This document shows, piece by piece, positions 9,301-20,100 of a DNA stretch of 29,000 nucleotides (the stretch's first letter is position 1; every line of letters starts with the position of its first letter). The stretch lies in assembly GCA_030141605.1 (NCBI GenBank), contig JAQGDQ010000030.1, forward strand, positions 605,171-634,170, in the 5' to 3' direction. The DNA comes from Tubiluchus corallicola (lineage: Eukaryota; Priapulida; Priapulimorpha; Priapulimorphida; Tubiluchidae). The notes beneath the pieces were generated by a model. The model made no database searches. It was not told where the DNA came from and saw nothing but the letters and a program-made list of their open reading frames with translations. The position numbers and the translations under genes were made by a program.

Positions 9301-9876
9301 TTCTTTCCTCCTCAGGACAATATTGCTGGCAACCCCCCAAAGTATTTTTCTAGACAGTCATCTGTTTACTGACTAGGTTCAATATTATTCATTTTGGTCG
9401 CTAAGGCCATACTTAGCCCTGTAGTCTGTCATTCCGAATTTATGCAGTGTCACATAAATTGTAAACTGATTTATGCCACTGGGTGGGTGCTGTGTGTGCG
9501 TGCAAATCACCATTCCAATGTAGGACAGTTTTTCGTCAAGTTGCATTTAGTAAAGAGTGCATTGTTAGATGGGTTCGTATTGTTTTATATATATTTTAGA
9601 ACAGGTGTGATCTTAGCAGCATTTAGAATATGAAACTTTTTTTGTTATTTTTGCGATATTTGTTTTATGGGCTCTGCGTACATGTAAATTATCTTAGTTA
9701 TTATTGATTTCTTGTAGCTCACTTAGATAATTGTTTTAGATCTGGATGTAGCTGGATTTGAGAGACTCCTGGGTCCATGTAAGGATATCATGGAAAGAAA
9801 TGTAAGCTCATATGAAGATCAATTGGCCGAGATTTTTGGTGCAAAGACCAGTTTGGGATCATTGCCTAATGTCTGA
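234..9876 (+). CDS. PRKAR2: cAMP-dependent protein kinase type II regulatory subunit, 3' part (8 exons)
   Basis: This gene encodes the regulatory subunit that binds and inhibits the PKA catalytic subunit and releases it when cAMP binds. Eight exons (234-340, 668-821, 2280-2381, 2881-2955, 7944-8009, 8339-8390, 8702-8770, 9740-9876) join in frame to 762 nt, i.e. 253 residues plus TGA. They cover most of cyclic-nucleotide-binding domain A and all of domain B. Both phosphate-binding cassettes are intact: [15 protein letters not shown] in domain A and [15 protein letters not shown] in domain B, each with the Glu and Arg that hold c[18 protein letters not shown], the MYNTPRAAT wording and [15 protein letters not shown] near the C terminus fit the RII class better than RI. 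The dimerisation/docking domain, inhibitor sequence and start codon lie left of position 1, so the gene is partial here. The neighbouring receptor gene is convergent. Family assignment is very sure; alpha versus beta does not apply to an invertebrate-like single RII. Confidence 0.97.
668..821 (+). CDS. PRKAR2: PKA-R2 exon (phosphate-binding cassette of domain A)
   Basis: The acceptor is TTTTCAG at 661-667 and the donor is ATG|GTAAGC. The first base completes Ser from the preceding exon. The exon carries [10 protein letters not shown], then the domain A cassette [15 protein letters not shown], and ends in VWGM. The cassette Glu and Arg are present, so cAMP binding at site A should be intact. 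Confidence 0.96.
1055..1160. mobile_element. Palindromic MITE-like element
   Basis: CTGGTTTCACGAAGCC at 1057-1072 is inverted against GGCTTTGTGAAACTGG at 1142-1157, with 13 of 16 bases matching. The interior of about 70 bp has ATTAACAGCAT on one side and GGACGTCGTTAAG on the other. From memory, palindromes beginning TGGTTTCAC(G/A)AAGC are frequent in marine invertebrate genomes. It lies inside a PKA-R2 intron. I see no ORF and no clear target-site duplication. Confidence 0.6.
1311..1650. repeat. Tandem duplication with 176 bp period
   Basis: Two diverged copies lie side by side at about 1311-1466 and 1487-1650. Both begin GTATTTAGTGATTTAT, share GAATGCTAGAATATTTGTCT near the middle and ATTTGGCTCTGATTAGGTT at the end. 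Small indels and substitutions separate them. The repeat is intronic and contains no ORF. Confidence 0.8.
2280..2381 (+). CDS. PRKAR2: PKA-R2 exon (hinge between domains A and B)
   Basis: There are 34 whole codons between acceptor TGCTTTAG and donor CAG|GTACAG. It encodes [20 protein letters not shown] and then [10 protein letters not shown], the B/C helices that couple domain A to domain B. It is in phase 0 with both neighbours. Confidence 0.95.
2881..2955 (+). CDS. PRKAR2: PKA-R2 exon (N-terminal part of domain B)
   Basis: There are 25 whole codons after acceptor TTTTTTTATAG, with donor CAG|GTACAG. It encodes [10 protein letters not shown] and DGEVIIEQ, matching the entry into the second cAMP-binding fold. 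The following 5.0 kb intron holds the tandem composite repeat. Confidence 0.94.
3655..3690. repeat. TA/TTTA microsatellite
   Basis: Low-complexity run of TATATATATATTTATTTATT type at the left edge of copy 1, just before the CpG-rich head. The equivalent place in copy 2 is a shorter TTAATATATATATAAG. Confidence 0.9.
4252..4259. promoter_or_regulatory. Perfect CRE word TGACGTCA (copy 1)
   Basis: An exact palindromic CREB/ATF consensus lies in the AT-rich middle of copy 1, within CATTGTTGTGACGTCATCCA. It is retained in copy 2. Function is inference only; an 8-mer can occur by chance. Confidence 0.35.
4605..5257. repeat. GGTGTG-type satellite in copy 1
   Basis: About 650 bp built almost only from GTGGT, GTGTG, GGTGC and GGAGT words, with nearly no C except in GTGCAGTG. 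It is a degenerate minisatellite with higher-order blocks such as GTGATGTGGTGGAGT. The complement strand reads as CACCACAC and gives long stop-free His/Thr/Pro frames, which are artefacts of composition. Confidence 0.95.
5909..5916. promoter_or_regulatory. Perfect CRE word TGACGTCA (copy 2)
   Basis: Same site and same immediate flanks as in copy 1. Both lie in an intron of a gene whose product is the cAMP sensor of PKA. Binding or activity cannot be judged from sequence. Confidence 0.35.
6260..7073. repeat. GGTGTG-type satellite in copy 2
   Basis: About 815 bp of the same GTGGTGTGGTG-based degenerate minisatellite as copy 1. The first 170 bp (to about 6430) match copy 1 nearly base for base; the centre has diverged by block gain and loss; the final 100 bp converge again. 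This is the pattern expected from unequal exchange or replication slippage after the units duplicated. Confidence 0.95.
7701..7770 (+). repeat. Dispersed intronic repeat, copy a
   Basis: TTTGTACAG.TTGTCACTTGA followed by AAAGCCA.GACTCAG, a spacer, then TTTGCAAAT..CTAACTATCA. A similar 70 bp stretch occurs at 9171-9240 in another intron of the same gene. Family unknown. Confidence 0.65.
7944..8009 (+). CDS. PRKAR2: PKA-R2 exon (domain [12 protein letters not shown])
   Basis: There are 22 whole codons after acceptor TTTTTATGTAG, with donor CCA|GTGAGT. It encodes [20 protein letters not shown], which aligns by eye with the GEKADSFYIIE-type strand pair of RII domain B. The phase is 0 on both sides, so the huge upstream intron does not break the frame. 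Confidence 0.95.
8339..8390 (+). CDS. PRKAR2: PKA-R2 short exon (domain B, before the cassette)
   Basis: This 52 nt exon follows acceptor TTTTTTATTAG and ends at donor GGAG|GTAAAT. It encodes [12 protein letters not shown] and leaves one base that completes the cassette Glu in the next exon. The intron therefore splits the second FGELAL motif after Gly. Confidence 0.94.
8702..8770 (+). CDS. PRKAR2: PKA-R2 exon (phosphate-binding cassette of domain B)
   Basis: The acceptor is TTATTGTTCTAG and the donor is GCAT|GTAAGT. It encodes [13 protein letters not shown] and then [10 protein letters not shown]. The cassette Glu is made by joining with the previous exon and the Arg is present, so site B should bind cAMP. 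Confidence 0.95.
8771..9739 (+). other. Last PKA-R2 intron
   Basis: A 969 bp AT-rich intron between the domain B cassette exon and the terminal exon. It contains one copy of the dispersed repeat. The open frame at 9394-9633 has no recognisable content and no splice support. Confidence 0.85.
9171..9240 (+). repeat. Dispersed intronic repeat, copy b
   Basis: Same order of words as the copy at 7701-7770: TTTGTACAGTTTGTCACTTG, AAAGCCAGGACTCAG, then TTTGGCAAATGCTAATTATC. Differences are single substitutions and one or two small indels. It lies in the intron before the PKA-R2 terminal exon. Confidence 0.65.
9740..9876 (+). CDS. PRKAR2: PKA-R2 terminal coding exon
   Basis: The acceptor TTGTTTTAG precedes it and TGA ends it at 9876. 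It encodes [20 protein letters not shown], then [12 protein letters not shown] and a short SLGSLPNV tail. The RII-type C-terminal helix and tail length look normal. Confidence 0.96.
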
Positions 9877-10834
9877 CATCAGTAGGTTAAGGAGGTCAGT
9901 GCTTAAACCAATTCTTTCAGTTGTGCGGAATGAGTTTTTGAGATTGCAATAGATATTAATTTGTAAAATCATTTTGCATGTTCCTTTCATAAGTTTTCCA
10001 CTTCTAAAGTCTTATCAATATTGTATTTGATATGGTAAATAGAGATTAGCATTTGCACGAAATAGTTGAATGTGCATACTGTAAAACATATAACAGAAAA
10101 AATGCTAATTTCAAAAAGAATAAGTCTGTAAACTAAAACTGTCGACTGCAATAAGGATGCTTGTGCAGCGTCTATGTCAAAACAATTGTAATTTTGACTA
10201 CCATGGTGTGTTAATTTGCCTTACTTGTGTGTATGAAAATTACATTAAATCCATAACTATTACTGCCAGTCATTGCAGTCCCATTTTTACCCTTTAAATA
10301 TGTTAGTTCAGTTCTTGGCTATTAAGGCATAATGTTTTGAAATAGCTGTTTAAGTTTTACGTTGTATACGGTCAACCTGCACTCAAGTTTGATCTCGTTT
10401 TACCTCTCTTTAAGGGCTACATTCACTGGCAATGCAAATATAAGCTACATATTGAGCAGCATCTTATTAATCAGTCCATAAAGGGTTAATCAGGTTATAT
10501 AAATGGCAGAAAATAAACCAATTATCTGTTTATTGCAATATAATAAAAAGGAATGCTGTGCCATTACTATTTAAATTGCACTAAAAATGTGAATCGATTT
10601 TGGTTTATTAGCACTAGTTTTTTAATTTAAATTTAAACAAATGTTTCTGGAAATATGAAGCAACACAATCAAGAAGCAGTCGGGGCTCTGACTGCTACTT
10701 ATAATATATTTACATTTGTAAGCATATGCAAATTTTGACTGCATACTTAAAGCAATACAATACGTCTTGTCCGTCCATTTGAATCAAGCTTATCATTGTT
10801 CTTGGCTAGTTAACTGTTTGCAAGTTCTTGACTA

Positions 10835-10856
10835 AATAAATTGTAAATGAAATAAA
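10835..10856 (+). terminator. Candidate poly(A) signals of PKA-R2
   Basis: Two AATAAA hexamers at 10835-10840 and 10851-10856 lie about 960 bp after the stop codon. A GT-rich stretch (CAGGTGTATTTTCTG) follows the second, as expected for a cleavage site. A third AATAAA at 12076-12081 is an alternative distal site. Confidence 0.45.
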
Positions 10857-13110
10857 TGCACAGGTGTATTTTCTGTAACCATTTGTGTTAAGTGAAATTT
10901 AATTGTTTGTCATTCATTCCTTCTTATATTTTTACTAAATTTATAATTCAATTTATAAATGTCTTTCCATTGTTGTGATACTGCTGAATCTCTTAAATGT
11001 TATTTGTTCCATTCAGTATACTATTAAGAAGTTAATATACTTGTATGAGCATTAATGGGTGTTGTAGGTGGAATATAAGTTACATTCCTGTAGTTTGGAC
11101 ACTGTGCATTAGTATCCTGTATTGGAATTCTTGGAAACTTGTAATTTAATTAAAAAAATTCTTGAAAGAGGCATGAAAAGTCTTTAGTGTGGGAATACGA
11201 GTTAATTAGTGTAATGGTAGACTGTCCCATACATTATAAAGTACTGCTTTGCAGAAATTATTTTTTATAGTTGTACTTACAAAGGCTTATTTAAACATGG
11301 CAACAGTATTTTGTTGTAGAGTAAGTGTACAGTTTATAGTGTGTACACAAACCACTCTGTCAATCGTATGCCAAAGATGTTTAATTTTTGTGAGCATATT
11401 TTTGCTTTAGAGTAATGACATAAATGTTGTTTTGTATGTAATATTTTTATATCATTGTGTTTTTTTGTCATTTGCTTACAACTTATTTCAAAATTTTAAG
11501 TTTAATTATGTGTGAAGACATTTCTCGATAATATGTCGCTTACTTTCGTCTGGCCAAATTGTTTCCTTATTTGTAATACTGTAATTAAAAAATTGATTGT
11601 TCTGAAATGTTAAGATACTGCTACTAAATTTAAAAGCTTTAGCAAAACTTTAACAAACATTTCAAGTGAGAATGTAGTTGAGGTGTCATGCCACACATGC
11701 AGTTGCAATTGAACAGCTATTTGATTTTTAATATTCTCATAGCTTATCAAGAATCAGGAGTGCTAATTTGCTCACTGGAAATCACAGTGTGTCACATCAG
11801 TTGGCCTATATCGTTGAATAACCATGACACATATACAATTTTGTTTATTCAAATTAGTTGGGTGACTACAGTTGTTTGTGTGTCAAAGGCTCAACAGAAA
11901 TGTCTAGATACTTGATAAAGAATATAAAGACTAAGTAGCCGGTCTTTCCATTTATTTAGATGTTGTGATGAATTTATATTAAAACTTGCAAATTTTAGCA
12001 TAGATATAAGTGTTTATAAGTATTTGTAGTTACTGTTTACTGTTTTATGGCCTGTGAGCTATTATTATTTATTAAAATAAAGATATTTTGATTATTTCCA
12101 ACTACTGAATTTACCATGTTTTCTGAGTTTCTTAATCGTCACTGGTCACAACATATAACTCAGGGAGGCAGTGAAAATAGTAACTATTTGCATTGTGATG
12201 AATATTGTGGTGTTTTTCATGCTGATGCGGGATATTTTAGCAGAAGTGATATCTAAAATTTGTCAGTTCTTTATTGTTTTCCTATCCAAAAAGTATTTAT
12301 GCCCTTGAAAAGCCTTATATTTGTGATAAATGCTTCCATAAATGGAAAGAATGATTTTTTTTCATTTATCAGTTCTGTGAAACTGCACTGTGCCCAGTTG
12401 GCATTTTTGGTTGTGAGAATATCTGATGTCAAATCATTGGGTTTTGGTTGGAAGTTTTTACATGTATCGTGATGTTGCCACTAGTTCTTACAAAGTCTGC
12501 TGACCATACGTTCTACAATGTATCGTCTTCTGATCTAAACACGTCTATTGGATATCAGACACTAAATAGTGTAAACTGCGTTATCCTAACGTTGACTAAA
12601 TATTAGAATTTGATGTTGTAGTTTCGGTTGCATTTCGTGGCTGATGGAGTCCAGCGTCTGTCTGATTCTATACCATAGACATCAGATGTCCACTTGTGTG
12701 AGGTTCCATGCAATTACTAACAGCAATGTTAGCCTTCAAATAACATGCCTATTTTGATCAAAGCCATCAGTTTTGTCTTTTATAGCCATTTGTGTCATGA
12801 GTTCTATCTTTAAGCCATTCGAGTCACTATTAAACTTATCATTTTCTTATATTTTAATTCTATAATTTTTTCTTTTTACGGTAGCATGGTTTTTTATGCT
12901 CTTTGTAGATGTATAGATTTGTAGATGTGTAGTATGTATGCGGGCAGAAAAAAGTATATTCAGGCAACTAGCTGTCCATTTGAATCATAAGTTTTCTGAT
13001 TTATTGGATGGAATATTCAAATGAACGCCCGCAATATTCTGCATTGTTTGAAGCAGATATAGTTGAGTACTCTGTGCGCATCCTTTTTTATGTCTGTCTA
13101 TTCGAGTATT

Positions 13111-13116
13111 TTTATT
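13111..13116 (-). terminator. Candidate poly(A) signal of the adhesion GPCR
   Basis: TTTATT on the + strand reads AATAAA on the minus strand, about 450 bp after the receptor stop codon. Another copy is at 13000-13005. No clear GU-rich element follows, so the exact end of the transcript is uncertain. Confidence 0.35.
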
Positions 13117-13568
13117 TATATCTCCAAATTCTTTGAAGCTAGCTAATCAAATTTGGTTTTATAAGTGGTACTGGTATACGTGGATATTCTCATTTGAAAA
13201 TATACGAAATGCACAAAACATGAAAAATTTCCTGAATAAATGGCATTTATATTAGTATTCTTTAAAAGGCACATCTTGTATATAAACAAATATTTGACTT
13301 TGGACACTAGAACTACAAAAACTAAGTATACATTCACAAATAATACTGATCAACAGCATTAGTACTTTGTGAAATATTAAATAATAATCTGATTAGTAGT
13401 GCTAGAATACCTAACGAATTGGAGCAATATGAGATATGAGTTACAGTAGCATAGGAATATTGTCAGCACTTTACTTCCTTTGTGAAAAAACCGTATTGAA
13501 ACACAAATTGAAGATATAGATTTTGTTTAGTTACTTTCATCAAATACGCTAACTGGGTTCAAATTTGG

Positions 13569-14124
13569 TTAAACGGGTTCTGTCTCCTGTGGTTTTTCCT
13601 TTTTTCCGAGTTTCCAAGTTCCAAACCAGACTGTAGTTAAAGTGCTACTTCTCCGTTTTGGTGAGCCATGGTGTCCTCCAGACTGTGAGTGACTTCCTGT
13701 TCCACTTGTACTAGAAGATATGTCGATCCTTCTTCTCTTTCCAAGTGCTTTCGGTGAGCAAGTTGATAATAGTGCCCACCAGGCGGCCCGCGCTTCTTTG
13801 TGATAGATACACCGGATAAAGAAGATCAGGAAGCCCTGGAGCGAATTAAGAATGCAGAATACATAAGCAAATACTACCCGGCCGGGACCGAAGGCGAATG
13901 CGCCGAAAAGCCATGTCACCCCGAGCAGCGTCATTACGGTAAATGCCCCTCTGATCTGTGCTGCCGTCACCCCACTGTCCCGGTCTGATTTGCCCTGATG
14001 CGGTGCTTCGAAAAGTACAAACGACACACGGACGAAGATGACGAGATTTATTAGTAGCATGAGACAAGCTGGCATCAGAAATGCAAAATAGTATGACCAG
14101 GAGTTGTACGGTGACATGCGACAG
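13569..14124 (-). CDS. Adhesion GPCR exon 12: TM5-TM7 and C-tail
   Basis: The acceptor is CATCTTGTTTCAG and TAA ends it at 13569. It encodes TM5 (YYFAFLMPACLMLLINLVIF), TM6 (FTVMTLLGVTWLFGAFAFG) and TM7 (VFAYVFCILNSLQGFLIFF). The 74-residue tail has basic clusters KRRRID and PKRRSS and a Ser/Thr-rich stretch. The final EPV would fit only a class III-type PDZ ligand. Confidence 0.97.
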
Positions 14125-17100
14125 CTGAAACAAGATGGAATATTAACGAACATTTAATGCGTGTTTCTGTTTGATAAATATTAAAAAGCAAACAAGCAAA
14201 TACAATAAACAATAATGGATATCTTCATTTAACTCCTTCAGGACTGCACCACTCAAAATAGGTCTTATAAGTACTTTTCTGCTGCTGTATGAACACAGAC
14301 ATTACTAAATGATTATAAATTAGGTACTGTTCTATTCAGGAGAATCTCGGCATACAATCGTGTTATTTGTTTAAACATTTATAAGCGATTTGATTCGGTA
14401 AAATTGAGAGAAACACACCCTCTCACCTACTCCAATTTAGCCTATCAGGTAGCTTACTGTAGTTCACCTGTACATCGCCTGCTAGCTACAGCCAAAGAGA
14501 ACTGTCTGCTGTATAGTGTTCAGCTGCTATTCCAGGAAAAACAAACCGATCAGCCAGAGGCAAATTAAGGTCGTCTCATATTTTAACAAGAATTTCTCCA
14601 TAAAAATAGAGTAGACTTGAGACCAAGATTTATCAGAGTGTTGTGTCTGGATTGTGCATTAGCCAAATTCACACAAGTGATACTATACATTGTTATGGTG
14701 CAAACACTGTAGTTACTGAAATCTTTTTCTTCATTTTTTTGTCAAAAATCGATTTTTAATTTGTCTAAGGTAAACAAATGCATTTCATATATAATTTTGC
14801 ATGCAAGCCTATTGTGTGAAGAGTAGAAACCTACAAAAACTATTATATATAATGTAAGTATTGCTTAGGAGCATTGCCATTCTAACCTTATCAGGCTAAG
14901 TTGATAGCTTGTATGTAGCATTCTGAATATTGTGAAGATATGAGTGATGGTATTAATAAAAAATCAAGTGCTTATTTTTACTTACTAGCTGTCATCCTCA
15001 TAGTAGTAATGGCTAACATCCACTGATAGTGTGACTATGACTATAATGGCTGGGACTCCTAAAACAGAAGATTTTCAGTTTACTTTGACATCAGTCATTT
15101 CGTCTGACACATGAATGAAAATAAATCATATTGCTTAACTTATGACTCCTGATACTGATAGTGACTATAACTATAATGGCCAGAGCTTCCAAAACAGAAG
15201 ATTTCCACTTTTACTCTGACATTCAGTCATTTCATCTGACACATGAACGTATGACAAAATAAATCACACTGCTTAACTTATGACTCCTAGTAAGACTATC
15301 AGTACTACTTTTGGGTGATTGTCAGATACGGCTTGCTTACCCCATGCTGCAATCATTCGTCTGATCAGAAAGTATGCCTCATGATCTCTGAAGACACGGA
15401 TGACCATCTTGTACATATATATGGCTTCTACGCACATCCATGTCAATGTGGTTAGTACAAAGTAGTGAAGAAACACGGCAATGGCAATGCACACGTTTTT
15501 GCGGTAATCTCTTTGTGAACCGAACAGGAATGCAACGTTCATCAGTAACATGGACATGCACAAGTTTAGCAAGAGCTTAGTTGACCTTTCCCGACTGAGG
15601 TGCCTGAATAAAAAAAGCACAAAAAAAATAAAATAAACTGAAATATAGCACTGACAATCTGGAACTCATTAGCAATATTGTTGGTCACAAGGCTTATTAG
15701 AGAGTTGCTGTGTCATTTTAATTGAATTTTAAAAAGTATAGTGTCAGCATTTTAATTGTCTTTAACTTATTCTTAGCAAAATCTTCGACAAAGCACCTGT
15801 TGGGTTTCTGACTTTGGAACTTGTGGGTTTTCATATTACATAATTGTTTGGTCAAATCATGAGTTTGAATCACGCCGTGGTCGTGCCTTTGGTTTAAACT
15901 GCATTATATCTTGCAGTGTGATGCTTTCAGACATTGCTTATAATATTGATTAAATAATGGTGAAATTTTAAACTGCAATAATATTTTACTTTTTTGCAGT
16001 CGATATTTAATGAGTTGTTTCACTAATTAAAGAATTTATTTACATTGTTCACATTGCAATGTTGTATTTTTCGCTGAATATTCAAATGAAAATAGCCAAA
16101 AATTTTCCGAAGATATGCTGGCTATTAACATTTCTCCACCAAGATGGATTTATGTGAGATGCATTGAAGATTTCCTTTAGTGTAATTAAAGTTAATGTTT
16201 CTTACCTAAATATGGCATATGTGAGAAGGGTCAGTATCAGTCCTATAATTGATAAGATGCAACCAACAAAAGAGATGATAAACAAGGCTTCCACATGTTC
16301 ATCTGATATCACTTCATGAGGAGAGACCTCCTGGATAGCATAAATAAGAATCAGACATCAAGGAAAAAGAGAAATGGACAATTTAATACACAAAAACACA
16401 GCTTCATCTTGTGATCAAAGGTCTGCTACATGTACAGACATGTTGGATTGTGCTTAGATGATATGCATGTACTTTCAGCATTGAATCTTTGAATCCTTGT
16501 TTTAATGCAATTTATTTTATATAGATATTATAATTTCACTTAAGATACACAGTGAAGCCATTTCAGTACACGACCTAGTCTTTTCTGAAAAATGATGCAT
16601 ATGTAATGACTTTTCAAGTTGGAGCAAATGAACTTACAAAGAGTATGGTGAAGCCTGTCAGATGGTTTGAGTGGCATATAGTGACGTTATCTTTCTGTAT
16701 TGTAGTTATTCCATAAGTGTCCCATCTGCTGCCCGACTCATTCCAGTAAGCACATATGAATTGTCCTTTCCACTAAATTAAGATGATTTCTCATTATCAT
16801 GTTACAGTCAATGAAGCCAATGTTAATTTACAAATGGCACAAAAATACAGCTGTTGATTTATTTGATAACAGGAGCAAGTAATAATGATAATAGCGAACA
16901 AACTATTAATGGTAAGTGTAAGATAACAGGTAACTTTCAAAGTAGCAAACAGCAACAATGATAATGTGCAACAGTAATAGCTATATTATTAGTACAAGAA
17001 TCTACAGCATAACAATAACATCAGCAAAATTTAAAAATACTGCTCAAAATAAAAGCGTCAAAAGTAGTCACAGCAGCAGTTTAGTAGACTATACTACAAT

Positions 17101-20100
17101 ACTTACTAACCTCAGGAATGGGAATAACGTAAACAACTGGTTCCGAGAGATTATGTACTGTTACATCTTTGATTTTTGCTGTAATTACCGGCATGTTCGA
17201 AGTGAAATCATTATCTTTGCTAAGGAACAGTTTGGAGTTTTGATAGGTGGCAAACTGAAGTCTAATAGTGCTGGATGATGGAGCATTTAGCTGTTTCCTT
17301 GCTTTGTTGATTGCCTCATCTGGTAAGGTAATTGACATCTAGAAAAACAAATTCATGGGTTTATATTCAATCTGTTTTTGACAATGCTAACAGTATTTTA
17401 ACAATGCACGCAGTAGTGAAGCTTGAAATATGCTATTAGTATGTACAAAAGAAGTAAAGCCCGACTCACTTCATCTTCTAATAAGGTGGTAGTAGTGTCA
17501 AACTGTGGCTTGTACATCACAGGCGATACTTCTTTTTCTAAAGTTGTCTCTATTTCTATAATTTTCACATGCATATTTCTAGTGGAAACCTCAATGTTCG
17601 TATCTCCGTCGGGTATCATAACTTCTGATGAGTATTTGTCGACAAAAGATCGCAGCTGAACTCCAACTCGCTCAAAGCTTTTCTCTCTGAAGGTGGTGGC
17701 ATTAAGGTCAAGCGTGTCACTGATGATTTCAAACACTGACCTGGCAACCTGTGTGGCAAATAGACGTTGCAGTGACACTATATTATTTTTCTAAAAACAG
17801 GGTCTCTGCTTCGTTAGAATTTGATATGAATCTAGTTTTTACCTAAATCTTCTAGGCACATTTGCTGTAGGCAAAGTTGGCCTGTATTTAGGACTATGCT
17901 TATGAAGATTCATAAATTCAGGTAAAAGTTATGCTGTTTTCATTACCGACCAGAATTCTGTTTGAAGTCCATAAAGAAATACCATTTGCCATGTTTTCGT
18001 CTGCTTATTGGCATGTGATTTATTGTTTTTAGATTTAGTCAACAAATTAGTGGAGAACACCCTTTGCAAAGGTTCATAATTTCGGGGTTTTAAATTTTAT
18101 ACCTTGAGCAGTAAAACTTAGATTTCTGCCTTATATTTTGCACAGCACTTAGTATTTTAAATAAATACCTTGCTGTTGTTTACTGCAGTGTTTAGTATCT
18201 CATCATAAGTAATTTCTGTTGTATTTACAGATTCAGCAGGTGTCTGTAGAGCCTTGGTTATCCAAACATACATGTCATTAGCATCTTTTGTGGCGTCTGT
18301 GCTTGGTAATGTCTGTGAAAACATAGAAAAAACTTAAATTGGGAAAGCAGTGTTTGTGTCCGTCCCTTTTGTATAAGAAAAACTATTCTTTTACTCTTAT
18401 AACAATGAAAGCTTCTTCGACAAGGTTAAACAGACCTATCTTGTACCTAGAGTGGTCAGATGCAAAAACACAAAATCAGGATCAAACAGCTAAGTACGTC
18501 CAGAATCAGTGCTGTAAGTTTCTAAAAAGTGATCTGGTCACAAGTATAATTTTACTACATTTTCGCCCATTTTGCTGACCTTTCACTTATACTTGCAAAC
18601 CACTTTATGATAATAGTAAAGAAGACTTATTGGAAGATTTATAAACACTTAGAATCATCATTATAAACTCACTATAACCTCGAAGCATATCACGTTGCTA
18701 ATTTAGATTAATGTAGGTCCTATAAGTTTGAAAGTGGCTTTGTTTATATGTGACAACTTAGAAAAAAACTGGATATCTGGCAACCCTACTTGTAGCTGTA
18801 ATGTGTAATTCAATTAAAAGTTTACCTCATTGTTAGTTGTATTGTTATCATAAGCACATCGGGGCAGAAAATGTCCACGTTGTTGGGCACGAAAGGTAAT
18901 TTTTCCACCAACATATCTTCTACCTGTGGCTGCTGTGCGACACTTTTCTGAAAAGATTAAGAATTATAATCCCTAAATGAGGGCATTGATATTAGTTCAT
19001 TCTTCAGTGCTTATAGATAATGTTATGTTATAGACTGGTACATTGCTTTGTAATTAACAAACAGAAGAAGTTCATTCTTGTTCAACTGTGTAATAATTTC
19101 GTTTACCAGTACAATCGGTCGTTTATGTTATTTGTAAATGTGCATTTCTTTGTTAACAGGTGACAGGTGAAATAAACCGGAGCCACTTATTCTTCAGAGT
19201 AGTTGGCACCTATTTAATCTCTTACTCAGATTTACTGTGGATTTTTTAAATGAGTCATTATGCAAAACTTGATTTGGGTTTTTTTGTTAAGTCAGCATAC
19301 TTCAGACTCTTTATGGTTTATTTAAAATCAACAGACTAAAAGCACTTATACTGACCTTATGTATAAATAAAAATACACAATTATTCTTATTCAAAATGTT
19401 TGTAATTAGAGTAGAGAAACTGAGAAAAAAGGGGTATCTACATATCTGGTATAATAAAAATAATAAACTGTGGGACAAAAATATCTCTGGCTTTAGGAGA
19501 GAGTTGCTGTTACTTGACAAAACAGCTCTCAGTGAATAAGATAATCACCCGTGAAGATAATCTTTAATGTTATCAAATCAGCTTCATACTTTTGGAGTGT
19601 CATGCAGCCTCAGCAACATAAAACACATCTACAACTTTCCACTCTGTCCATACCTAAAATGGTTAACACAGGCTAAGGGGTAATAAGAGCACACTACACA
19701 AAACAGCATACACCAGTTAGATTTGAAGAAAGAGTATATACCTTCGCAATGGCGACCTTGGTATCCAACCTTGCACGTGCATTTGTAATCATTGTAACCA
19801 TTGCTGCAGGTGCCTCCGTGAAGACATGGAGATGCTAGGCACACATTGACTCTAGTCTCACACAGCTTTCCCCTATACTTTATTCCACAATCACATATGT
19901 ATCCATCAACTGTGACGGTACATGATCCGTGTAGACAAGGAGATGACTCACAAACTATGGAAAAGTCATTTTTGAAAAATAAAATTTGAATTTGATGAAA
20001 GTTTGATGAATTCTGTTAAATTTCGTAAGTTTAGTGCTTTAAGAGATAGTAATAGAGCATTTGTTGCTTGCAAACTAACAAAGAAGAAAGTTAGAAGTCT

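Larger units (their letters stand above)
9877..13568. other. Convergent 3' UTR and intergenic region
   Basis: AT-rich sequence between the PKA-R2 stop codon and the receptor stop codon on the other strand. The two genes point at each other. No exon, RNA gene or mobile element could be supported here. The open frames at 11688-11915 and 12260-12472 are short, AT-rich and featureless. Confidence 0.8.

Noticed and set aside
13800-13988. + strand frame opposite the receptor's terminal exon
   Set aside because: It is the antisense shadow of TM6-TM7 coding sequence. The minus-strand frame has clear adhesion GPCR motifs.
16958-17278. + strand 106-residue frame
   Set aside because: It overlaps antisense GAIN exon 7 and intron, and has no recognisable content.
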